From positions 1-30,416 of the forward strand of contig JAKQBU010000185.1 in NCBI GenBank assembly GCA_029573975.1: DNA of 30,416 nt. Direction: 5' to 3'. Each line of letters starts with the position of its first letter. Position 1 is the stretch's first letter. The translations under genes and the position numbers were made by a program. The notes beneath the pieces are model-generated. The model made no database searches and was not told where the DNA came from. It saw only the letters and a program-made list of their open reading frames with translations. The stretch comes from Planctomycetota bacterium. GTDB lineage: Bacteria; Planctomycetota; Phycisphaerae; Sedimentisphaerales; SM23-30. Shown here piece by piece: positions 18,835-26,008 of the stretch.

Positions 18835-19512
18835 TTATTTCCCCGATTTTTCCTTCTTTTGCACAATGGTCTTCGCCAATTTCAGCACCGACGTCTTAAA
18901 CTGGATACGGGCCGCCTTGGCAGTATCCAGATTGATTTCAAAGCGAATTTTATTCTCTTCCAGGACAAAGGTAAGAATGCCGCCTTTCTGGAGAAAATCC
19001 CCCGTCTCCCCGACCGTTAAGACCGGGCGGTCTTTGACCAGTTCCAGAATCCGTTCCAGATTCTTCCCTTCGCTTTTCGGCACGAAAAGCACCTGGCAGC
19101 TCCGGATTTCGTCCCGCATCTGTTTCTGCTGTTCTTCCTCGCCCGCCGCCAGGTCAAAGATCCGGTAGATGATTTTCCGGTCGTTTACTTTTTTGTCCCG
19201 GACGATTTCCCAGGCCTTCTCAAACGGATCCTTGCCCGCCACTCCGATCCGAATGGGCTCCGGTTCTTTCTCCGCATCCGGGTTCGCCGCGTTCGGCTCG
19301 ATTTTTTCCGCCCCTTTCTCTTTTTCCCACTCCACATATTTCAGAAAATTAAATAGAAACGCCATTTTCAATTCATATTCGGTGGCCTGCTTCTTGGCGG
19401 CCCGGGCCGCGGAAGGAAAAAATACCAGGCAGAAAATCAGAAATACCGGAAGGGCAGAGTTCCAGTTGGTTTGCCGGTGAGAGGTTTGTCTGTCTATATT
19501 TCGTATGGCCAT
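18835..19512 (-). CDS. YfiR-like periplasmic protein (DUF4154 family)
   Basis: A 225-residue exported protein. A basic N-terminus and hydrophobic core (about 20-38, ending PSAARA) form a signal peptide. The mature part follows the YfiR/DUF4154 pattern: YELKMAFLFNFLKYVEW (46-62), IRIGVAGKDPFEKA (87-100), CQVLFVP (139-145), LTVGETGDFLQKGGI (165-179) and IRFEINLDTAKAARI (189-203). In Pseudomonas, YfiR is a periplasmic repressor of the diguanylate cyclase YfiN. Here no cyclase is next to it; the following gene is a membrane kinase with a periplasmic sensor, the likely partner. A charged Lys/Glu-rich insertion (about 63-86) sits after the first helix. I chose the ATG at 19512; a TTG at 19545 would overlap the receptor gene and spoil the signal peptide. 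No clear ribosome-binding site is visible. Confidence 0.87.
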   Translation of the reverse strand: MAIRNIDRQTSHRQTNWNSALPVFLIFCLVFFPSAARAAKKQATEYELKMAFLFNFLKYVEWEKEKGAEKIEPNAANPDAEKEPEPIRIGVAGKDPFEKAWEIVRDKKVNDRKIIYRIFDLAAGEEEQQKQMRDEIRSCQVLFVPKSEGKNLERILELVKDRPVLTVGETGDFLQKGGILTFVLEENKIRFEINLDTAKAARIQFKTSVLKLAKTIVQKKEKSGK

Positions 19513-19519
19513 GCTATTT

Positions 19520-21628
19520 TTAAAATTGATATTGCACTCGAACAAAAAAAGTCCGGCCCGGCATCTCGTGCCCGGTCTGGTTAATCGCTCCCAGATAAGG
19601 ATCCTCCGTCTGGTTCAATACATCACTCACCCCCAGCATCAGCTCGCCCCGGTCATCCAAAATCCGCTTGGAAATCGTTAGGTCCAGCCGATGTACGATC
19701 CCATGATCGATCCAATCCGCCGGATTGCCCGGCGTGGTATTGGTGAATTTATAGTTGCCATTGAAGGTCCAGCCGTTCGGCAGAAACAACCGTCCCGTCA
19801 GTCCGGCTTTATGCTTCGCCGGCAGCAGGGCACGCAGCTCCTGGCGGGGCTGATCCTCCTGAAAATCGTTGTACGCATACCACACCGATATCTTCCCCTT
19901 GGAATGCTGATATGCCAGTTCCAGCTCGCTGCCCCAGGCGTCGGCGCCGGCGATATTGTCCGCGGCAAAATGGTTCAGGCCCCAGAAATCCGTGGTCATA
20001 ATATATCCTAGCAGGTCCTGATAACGCTGATAATAACTATCCAGCCGAACCGTGATATGCCGGCTGATTCTGCCGCTGTACCCCGCTTCCAGGGCCAGAT
20101 TTTGCTCGTTTCGCAAATCCTCGCTTTTATCGGTATTGAATATATACAATCCCTGCCCCACCGGGATCAAGCGGCCACGAATCTCCCGAAGGACCAGCAG
20201 CGGGCTGCGATACGCTTTGGCCGTGCTCAGCCGCAAAATATGATCCTTCGCCTCATCCAGGGCATACAATCCGGACAAACGGCCCGACCAGTCCGCCTGA
20301 TCGTTGGGCGAATACCAATCCCCGCGCAGTTGGCCTTCCAGCGCCAGCCGGTCGGTTACGTCCCAATGGTCCATCACAAATAGGCTGCCCCAGTATTCAT
20401 CAAACGGCTCATCTTCATAGGTGCACTGCTGGTCATAGTCGGCATCGGTGTTTATATGGACCTGGCGAAAATTGCCGCCCACCGATATATGGTGATGATC
20501 AGCCGGTTCCAGATTGTACTGGCCGGACAGGCTATTCTCGCTGGTTTTTTCCATCATGATATTTTTGAAATCTGACGTTTCATAATTGCCCGACCACTCC
20601 AGAGAGGCCGTGCTGGCGTCGTCATACGTATGGTCCAGCCGGGCAAAGGTTCGAAGCTGTTCAAACCGATTGTTCTCCTGCGGGAAAAAACCGCAAAACT
20701 CAAAATCCCCGATGGTCCCGCCGGCATAGCCCGTACCCAATGAAATCCGGGTATCATTCTGGGTGTCATAAATCGCTTCCGTATCCAGGCGGAAGGGCCG
20801 GGCAAAATCCCGGGCGGCATAGCTGTTTACATCAACAAAACCGGCCAGTTCGGAATTGAACAGTTGGTGGGCAGCGTCACCGTCCAGCGCATCATCCGAT
20901 CTCCGGATATCCTCATAATTGGCCGAAACCCGCCACTGCCAGTTCTTTTTCTTTTCCGCATACCGCAGATGCGAATAACTGTCGCCAAATTGGCTCACCG
21001 TCGTAGAGGCAAAAACGCCGGGAATCTCTTCCGGTTTTTTCGTGATGATGTTGATGGCCCCGTTGAAGGCATTGGCGCCCCAGGCCGCCCCGGCCGGTCC
21101 CCGCACCACCTCAATGCGTTCAATATCCTCCAAAATCACCGGATAAGTAAAAAACAAAGGCCCCCCGAATACCGCGTTATCCGCCAGCCGCCCGTTGATC
21201 AGCGTCTGCAGCCGGTTCGAAAACATATCATGCATGCCCCGAATCCCCACCACATCCCAGTACCGGTTGGCTTTATACGTATCAACACCCGGGGTAAATT
21301 GCAAAATCTCGCCGAGGCTGGTCAGGCCGCTGTAATGGATGTCCTCGGCCGTGATAATGCTGATGGGAACGGCGGCCTGGTTAATCTTCTGCTCCTGCCG
21401 CGAGGCGGATACCACCACCGGAATCTCCATCAGTTCCTCCAGCGACAGCTCCAGCAAATCCTCTGGTGCGACGGTTGAAGAATCCGCAGCCGTTTCCGCC
21501 TGGAGTTCCACCGCCGGCTCTTGTTCCGCCTTGGCTTCCTGCGTCAACAAACAGGCCGAACCGCTCAAGACCCAGAGCAGCAGCAGCTTCATTCTGCCGG
21601 CAGGATGTCCAAGCCTTCTGTTTTTCAT
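19520..21628 (-). CDS. TonB-dependent outer-membrane receptor
   Basis: A 702-residue outer-membrane protein. The signal peptide (about 1-34, cleavage after EAKA) is followed by an acidic spacer with LELSLEELMEIPVVVSASR (59-77), a segment common in cobalamin/colicin-type receptors. The plug domain (about 78-198) contains PISIITAEDI, a GIRGMHDMFSNRLQTLING stretch (128-146) and IERIEVVRGPAGAAWGANAF (169-188). The rest is a beta barrel with alternating aromatic residues that ends in RVQYQF, with the terminal phenylalanine needed for barrel assembly. I cannot see a distinct TonB box or a transcription-signalling extension. The ligand is unknown. The ATG overlaps the HD-GYP gene stop (ATGA, 21625-21628), and the YfiR-like start lies 7 bases beyond the stop, placing the receptor inside a signalling operon. 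Confidence 0.93.
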   Translation of the reverse strand: MKNRRLGHPAGRMKLLLLWVLSGSACLLTQEAKAEQEPAVELQAETAADSSTVAPEDLLELSLEELMEIPVVVSASRQEQKINQAAVPISIITAEDIHYSGLTSLGEILQFTPGVDTYKANRYWDVVGIRGMHDMFSNRLQTLINGRLADNAVFGGPLFFTYPVILEDIERIEVVRGPAGAAWGANAFNGAINIITKKPEEIPGVFASTTVSQFGDSYSHLRYAEKKKNWQWRVSANYEDIRRSDDALDGDAAHQLFNSELAGFVDVNSYAARDFARPFRLDTEAIYDTQNDTRISLGTGYAGGTIGDFEFCGFFPQENNRFEQLRTFARLDHTYDDASTASLEWSGNYETSDFKNIMMEKTSENSLSGQYNLEPADHHHISVGGNFRQVHINTDADYDQQCTYEDEPFDEYWGSLFVMDHWDVTDRLALEGQLRGDWYSPNDQADWSGRLSGLYALDEAKDHILRLSTAKAYRSPLLVLREIRGRLIPVGQGLYIFNTDKSEDLRNEQNLALEAGYSGRISRHITVRLDSYYQRYQDLLGYIMTTDFWGLNHFAADNIAGADAWGSELELAYQHSKGKISVWYAYNDFQEDQPRQELRALLPAKHKAGLTGRLFLPNGWTFNGNYKFTNTTPGNPADWIDHGIVHRLDLTISKRILDDRGELMLGVSDVLNQTEDPYLGAINQTGHEMPGRTFFVRVQYQF

Positions 21629-22806
21629 GATGGGCTTTCTCCATCGCCGCTCGTACCGATTGGGACCTGAACCGCCTGGGGCTTGGCCTCGGCCAGGTCG
21701 GAAAAATGTTCATGAATCGCGCGAAACTGGTCAATGACCTTTTCAAAGGCCGCATACACCATCGGATCAAAATGACTGCCCTTTTCCTCTTGCAGGATGG
21801 ACAGCGTCTTTTCTTCCGAAAATCCCGGTTTATAGGGACGGAAGGAACGAAGGGCGTCATACACATCCGCCAGCGCCACGATCCGGGCAGCCAGCGGAAT
21901 GTCCGTACCCCGGATGCGGCAGGGATACCCGCTGCCGTCCCATCGTTCATGATGATACAGGGCGATATCCGCGGCCATTTTCAATATCGGATTGTGCATC
22001 TTGTGCGCCAGCATATGGTTGCGATGCAGTTCCAGAAACGGCTTCAAGCCCTTGGGGTCCTGCAGAAGAATCTCCTGGCCGATGCGGCAGTGGGTTTCAA
22101 TCACCTGAAATTCTTCCGGTGTCAATTTTCCGCGTTTTAAAAGGATGCTGTCGGGGATGCCGATCTTCCCGATATCGTGCAGCGGGCTGGTCAGAAAAAT
22201 TTTCTCGATAAAATCATGTTCCATCTGCAGTTCTTCCGCGATGGTCCGGCAGTAGCACCCGACCCGGATAATATGATTGCCCGTGTCCTCGTCCCGGTAT
22301 TCCGCCGCTTTACCGAGACGCAGGATAATATCCAGCCGCGATTCTTCCAGTTCCGCCGTCCGTTCCCTGACTTTGTGTTCCAGGGTATCATTCTGCTGTT
22401 TTAATTCGTCCTGGTAGGCCTTCAGCCGCAGAACATTGTGCAGCCGGGCCAGTAAATCTTCCGAATTGATCGGTTTGCTCAACAGGTCAGTGGCCCCCAT
22501 CTCCAGCGCCCGGCGCTTCAGGGAATGCTCCCCGTTGCCCGTCAGTATAATCACGGGAATATCGGACGTCTTCTCCGACTGCTGAAGCGCGGTTAAAAGT
22601 GCGAACCCATCCTTTCCCGGCATCGAAACGTCCGATACCACCGCGTCAAAAGGCTGTTCCCCGATTTGCCGCAGTCCCTCCTCCACACTCGGGGCATAGT
22701 GCATCTCCCAGATCTGCTGCTGCCGGTGCAATATCCGTTTCAGACTATCCCGGAAATTGGGTTCATCATCTATAAATAATATGCGCTTTTTCAAGACATC
22801 ACTCAT
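21625..22806 (-). CDS. Response regulator with HD-GYP output (c-di-GMP phosphodiesterase)
   Basis: A 393-residue cytoplasmic protein, first gene of the minus-strand operon. The receiver (1-125) has DD at 13-14, phosphoacceptor D59 in VVSDVSMPG and K111 in LLSKPI. A coiled linker (about 128-158) leads to the HD-GYP domain (about 160-370): HDIGKIGIP (210-218; H210, D211), an H264/H268 segment within RNHMLAHKMH, HHERWDGSGYP (285-295) and LADVYDALRS. With the HD and GYP motifs intact, hydrolysis of c-di-GMP to GMP is expected. The ATG at 22806 is preceded closely by GGGAAG; a GTG at 22815 would add three residues. The stop overlaps the TonB receptor start, unusual company for an HD-GYP regulator. 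Confidence 0.93.
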   Translation of the reverse strand: MSDVLKKRILFIDDEPNFRDSLKRILHRQQQIWEMHYAPSVEEGLRQIGEQPFDAVVSDVSMPGKDGFALLTALQQSEKTSDIPVIILTGNGEHSLKRRALEMGATDLLSKPINSEDLLARLHNVLRLKAYQDELKQQNDTLEHKVRERTAELEESRLDIILRLGKAAEYRDEDTGNHIIRVGCYCRTIAEELQMEHDFIEKIFLTSPLHDIGKIGIPDSILLKRGKLTPEEFQVIETHCRIGQEILLQDPKGLKPFLELHRNHMLAHKMHNPILKMAADIALYHHERWDGSGYPCRIRGTDIPLAARIVALADVYDALRSFRPYKPGFSEEKTLSILQEEKGSHFDPMVYAAFEKVIDQFRAIHEHFSDLAEAKPQAVQVPIGTSGDGESPS

Positions 22807-22850
22807 TCTTCCCACGCTGCCCAGCTTGATTATTGTTATGATGTCAACAG

Positions 22851-22879
22851 ATAATCAAATCCTCATTACTTACTGTAAA
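22851..22879 (-). promoter_or_regulatory. Possible promoter of the minus-strand signalling operon
   Basis: Read on the minus strand, TTTACA (22879-22874) and GATTAT (22856-22851) are spaced by 17 bases, about 45 bases before the HD-GYP start. A perfect TTGACA lies just downstream (22846-22841) but has no good -10 at the right distance. The six genes that follow have no gap larger than 10 bases, so this would be the main promoter. Confidence 0.4.
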
Positions 22880-23094
22880 GCTTGTATAGATTATCGAATG
22901 AAAGAGGGGGACCATTAACCCGGAAGACAAAAAAAGCGGTTATACCCCCTCCGACAACCCCGAAATCAGCAGAATAAGCCGGATTTGCCTCGGACTGGCC
23001 GCCCAGCAACACGAGTCAAAATTTTTATGGGACTAGAGCGATGGAATCGTTTTCATCCCCAGATTTCAAGAAGCCCGCCGGATAGCCGCCGGTT

Positions 23095-23559
23095 TTACTG
23101 CGGTTCGACATAATACCGGTTGGCAAGACTGATCACCGGGTACAGTTGGCCTTTGACAAACGCCGCCAGATTCAGGGAAGAAGGACTGGGCTCGGCCAGG
23201 AAAAAGATATCAATATCAAAGGTATGCCCGTGGATATGCAGATTCTGAATCGAACAGAAACCATGGCGGTACAATCCCTGCTGAATCATGGGGGCATAAT
23301 CCCGAATCAGCGGTTCCGACTCAAAAGGACCGTACGTCTCCGCCATGCGGGTAAAAAGCTGGCTCAGCCCTTCCTCCACGCACTCTTGATCGATATCGAT
23401 CCGGCTGCATTTCTGCATGATGGTTTGCCGTTGATCCACAATCGTGATGGGAACCCCAGCCGGTCGATTGCAGCCGGGCAAAACCGCCGCCAGCAACCAT
23501 AACCAGATCCAGCCGCAAAACCTTTGTTGTTTACCCGAGTTATTCACATTTTCTTTCAT
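23095..23559 (-). CDS. Small putative lipoprotein of unknown function
   Basis: A 154-residue protein from the chosen ATG at 23559. A basic N-terminus and a hydrophobic stretch WIWLWLLAAVLPGC lead to C30, a likely lipidation cysteine, although the residue two before the cysteine is proline and so not an ideal lipobox. The mature part (about 125 residues) includes ITIVDQRQTIMQKC and HIHGHTFDIDIFF; I do not recognise a family. Longer starts exist at 23580 (ATG) and 23610 (GTG), but they add acidic residues before the signal peptide. None has a clear ribosome-binding site. The gene is on the same strand as the signalling operon and 288 bases upstream of it, with no shared overlap. A TTATTCACA 9-mer lies within its first codons. 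Confidence 0.6.
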   Translation of the reverse strand: MKENVNNSGKQQRFCGWIWLWLLAAVLPGCNRPAGVPITIVDQRQTIMQKCSRIDIDQECVEEGLSQLFTRMAETYGPFESEPLIRDYAPMIQQGLYRHGFCSIQNLHIHGHTFDIDIFFLAEPSPSSLNLAAFVKGQLYPVISLANRYYVEPQ

Positions 23560-23701
23560 ATCAGCATTATTATCGGCCATTTTGTTGGTTCTAATTATAT
23601 TTTTAACCACTATCCGGTCTGTAGGGATTATATCCTATATATCATCTATAATGCTTTTAATAAAGGCTTTATAATCAGGCAGGGAAAAGGTTTTAAACAG
23701 G

Positions 23702-23710
23702 TTATCCACA
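23702..23710 (+). promoter_or_regulatory. DnaA box (perfect match)
   Basis: TTATCCACA, identical to the high-affinity E. coli DnaA box. It sits in the gene-free AT-rich region and has a second identical copy 241 bases away in the same orientation. Confidence 0.55.
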
Positions 23711-23942
23711 GCCATTTTTTGATAATGTCAACTAAAATCCATGAAATTTAACCGGAATGATGGTTTCTTTACCAGAATTATTCCCAGCTTCCTTAAAACC
23801 CGGATAAGGGCCGTTGCATTTCTTACTTTTTAACTTACAGGCTGTTATGTTCCGAATGTTTATGCATGGCCGTTTCCTGTTTGCCATCCGCCGCCACAAT
23901 ATGCCCCTCTGGCCAAAACAAACGGAAAATGCCCCAAAAAAG

Positions 23943-23951
23943 TTATCCACA
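23943..23951 (+). promoter_or_regulatory. DnaA box (perfect match, second copy)
   Basis: A second TTATCCACA in the same orientation, followed directly by the AT-rich stretch AATATATACA and about 200 bases of low-GC sequence leading to the start at 24152. Confidence 0.55.
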
Positions 23952-24151
23952 ATATATACACGTTCCTTCGGCACTCCGGAACGCCGGTCCTTGTTTTTGT
24001 AACTTCTTGCTATATAGTCAGATAATCATCATCCATAAATACCTTTGAACTTTTAAGGAAAATCGAGTAGCATAGCCATCAGCTCCATGGTTTGTACGTA
24101 AATATTTATTTTATAGATACTTGTATATATTAGCAAATCCCTCTGAGAGAG

Positions 24152-25636
24152 ATGATGTTCCGTTATACAATACTCCTTCCCATTTTCGCCTTGGTTTTCC
24201 CGGGCTGTCAGCCTACTCCCTGGTTTCCAGACCAGCCGGCCGCACGACAGACCACCGAAAACGGCAGGGAATCCGTATCATTCGATATCAATAAGGACCG
24301 GCATATGGACTATCGTCAGGTGCAAAACAGCCAGGGCAGAATAGTTGAACTGCATTTTTCAGCCAAAGACCAGCCGGAAAAATTGATCCGCCTCGATCAG
24401 ATCCCCAGCGATGCCTCCATCCCTCACTATATCATCGCCCTGGACGGCGTTCCCTTTGAGTTGGTCCGTGAACTGTACGAACAGGGGCATTTTCGCCTGT
24501 TCTACCCGCCCAGCCGGGTCATCAGTTGTTTTCCCGGCATGACCGATCTGGCCTTCCAGCAAATTTTCGGCGGGGCAACGCCGCTTAGCTACGAGGCCGA
24601 ATATTTTGATCGATCCAAAAACCATATCGTCACGGGCAATGAAGTCTATCTCAGCGGCAAAAACGCCGACTGGGCCAAAATTTTGTCCTACCGCTGCTCG
24701 TTCCTGCTGGACGCCGCCGCCTATATCGCACCCCAAACGATTTTTAATCACGAACTGAGTAAAATCTATAAAACCTTCCGGAAAACCCAGCAGGGTACCT
24801 CGATCGGCTATACTGTAGCCGCCGCCGGCCTGGGCACCCGTGGCGGTCGCGAAAGCATCCTGCAATATCTCCGCCGGGTGGATCGGCTGTGTGAACAGAT
24901 GGTTTATGAACGCCAGGGCAGGCTAAAGATCAGTCTCCTGGCCGACCACGGCCATAACCTGACCCCCGGCCGCCGGATTTCGTTTCGCAAAACACTGAAA
25001 CAGGCCGGCTTTCGAGTCGCCAAACGCCTGAAAACCGATCAGGATGTCGTTCCCATCTCCTATGGCCTGGTCACCTATGCCGCCTTTTATACCCATAACC
25101 CGGCCCCGGTGGCCGATGCCCTTCTGGCCAGCCCTGCCGCCGCCCTGGCCTGCTATCCCACCCCCCAAGGCGTTTGCGTTCGCACCCTCGATGGCAGCGC
25201 TCTGATTAGCTATCAAGATGGCCGATATCGCTATGCCCCCGATTCCGGCGACCCGCTCCAGCTCAATCCCATCCTCGAAAATTTGCGTCAACAGGGCCGC
25301 GTTGCCGAAGATGGTTTTATCGAGGACCGGGTCTTATTTGACGCCACGCAAAATCATATCTATCCCGACCCCCTCCGCCGTATCTGGCTGGCCTTTCACG
25401 GTCTGGTCCAGCATCCCGCTGATTTAATTGTCTGCCTGCACGACGGCTGGTATCACGGCAACGCTTCCTTTGACCGGCTCTCCGGCGGGGCCGTCAGCAC
25501 CCACGGTTCCCTGAATCAAATCAATTCCACCACCTTTGTCCTGACCATGACCGGCCCCTTGCCCCCCGCCCTCCGCCTGGAAGAAATCATGCCCGCCCTC
25601 CAAGAAAGTTCTGTCGATAAAATCGAGCGACGTTAA
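24152..25636 (+). CDS. Alkaline-phosphatase-superfamily lipoprotein (putative phosphodiesterase/phosphatase)
   Basis: A 494-residue exported protein. A signal peptide with FALVFPGC places the lipid-attachment cysteine at C19. Residues 45-56 (DINKDRHMDYRQ) form an EF-hand-like calcium loop. From residue 92 on it resembles the metal-dependent alkaline phosphatase / nucleotide pyrophosphatase fold: IIALDG (94-99, metal ligand D98), VISCFPGMTD (123-132, candidate nucleophile T131), LLADHGH (262-268, metal ligands D265 and H266) and STHGS (449-453, H451). The family cleaves phosphomonoesters, phosphodiesters or sulfates; the substrate here is unknown. The typical aspartate-histidine pair between residues 300 and 450 is not obvious, apart from LHDGWYHGNA. 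The coding strand is strongly C-rich, unlike most plus-strand genes here. No close neighbour suggests a pathway. Confidence 0.65.
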   Translation: MMFRYTILLPIFALVFPGCQPTPWFPDQPAARQTTENGRESVSFDINKDRHMDYRQVQNSQGRIVELHFSAKDQPEKLIRLDQIPSDASIPHYIIALDGVPFELVRELYEQGHFRLFYPPSRVISCFPGMTDLAFQQIFGGATPLSYEAEYFDRSKNHIVTGNEVYLSGKNADWAKILSYRCSFLLDAAAYIAPQTIFNHELSKIYKTFRKTQQGTSIGYTVAAAGLGTRGGRESILQYLRRVDRLCEQMVYERQGRLKISLLADHGHNLTPGRRISFRKTLKQAGFRVAKRLKTDQDVVPISYGLVTYAAFYTHNPAPVADALLASPAAALACYPTPQGVCVRTLDGSALISYQDGRYRYAPDSGDPLQLNPILENLRQQGRVAEDGFIEDRVLFDATQNHIYPDPLRRIWLAFHGLVQHPADLIVCLHDGWYHGNASFDRLSGGAVSTHGSLNQINSTTFVLTMTGPLPPALRLEEIMPALQESSVDKIERR

Positions 25637-25895
25637 CGAAGAAGGCGGGCAAAAAGACTGCTGAAAATCGAAAGTCCGTGAAAAATGCGGGTTAATCCAT
25701 GCTCATGCACGTGTGGGGATGTCAATCTATTCTGCCATAGCTATATTGAAAACAAATCTGAAAAATCCATATTTTGCGGAATTTTTCCACCTGTTTTGAT
25801 AATTTTTTCCAAACGACAAATCGGTCTGTTTTTTCATAAAATATTGATATTTAATAAGATACAATGTTTAAAGAAGATTTGGATGATCTTTTTAC
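25637..25895. other. AT-rich gene-free stretch before the GntR operator
   Basis: No open frame with a credible start lies here. The first 60 bases after the lipoprotein gene show no GC-rich hairpin with a T run, so I cannot assign a terminator. The remainder is low-GC. The sense-strand base skew appears to change from C-rich to G-rich across this stretch. Confidence 0.5.
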
Positions 25896-25924
25896 AAAAA
25901 TGTTCATATTACATGAACATTTTT
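25896..25924. promoter_or_regulatory. Palindromic operator before the GntR gene
   Basis: A perfect 12-bp inverted repeat (AAAAATGTTCAT, 25896-25907, and its complement 25913-25924) with a 5-base centre lies directly upstream of the -35 box. The half-site ATGAACA recurs at 25966-25972, just downstream of the expected transcription start. The position and symmetry suit binding by the dimeric GntR regulator encoded next, that is, autoregulation. The stem is AT-rich, so a terminator is less likely. Confidence 0.6.
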
Positions 25925-25925
25925 A

Positions 25926-25954
25926 TTGACAAAGTGCACTAAATTTTCGATAAT
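25926..25954 (+). promoter_or_regulatory. Strong sigma70-type promoter for the GntR gene
   Basis: A perfect TTGACA (25926-25931), 17 bases, then GATAAT (25949-25954, five of six matches). This is the best promoter by eye in the window. The transcript would start near 25961 and lead into the regulator gene. The flanking ATGAACA sites suggest it is repressible. Confidence 0.7.
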
Positions 25955-26008
25955 GATTGTATGATATGAACACTTTGGTTAGTAGTAAGGTTGAAATCAA
26001 GATTCAAT

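Larger units (their letters stand above)
23432..24151 (+). other. AT-rich divergent region with a series of DnaA-box-like 9-mers
   Basis: Five sites share one orientation: TGATCCACA (23432-23440, one mismatch to TTATCCACA), TTATTCACA (23540-23548, fits TTATNCACA), TTATCCACA (23702-23710, perfect), TTATTCCCA (23778-23786, one mismatch) and TTATCCACA (23943-23951, perfect). The stretches 23580-23700 and 23995-24150 are very AT-rich. No gene is visible between the divergent starts at 23559 and 24152. The arrangement resembles a replication origin or a DnaA-controlled regulatory region. dnaA and dnaN are not nearby within the window, so the origin reading is tentative. Confidence 0.45.

Noticed and set aside
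23043..23093. Terminator after the small lipoprotein gene
   Set aside because: The GC-rich CCGCCGG copies there are direct rather than inverted repeats, and no T run follows on the minus strand.
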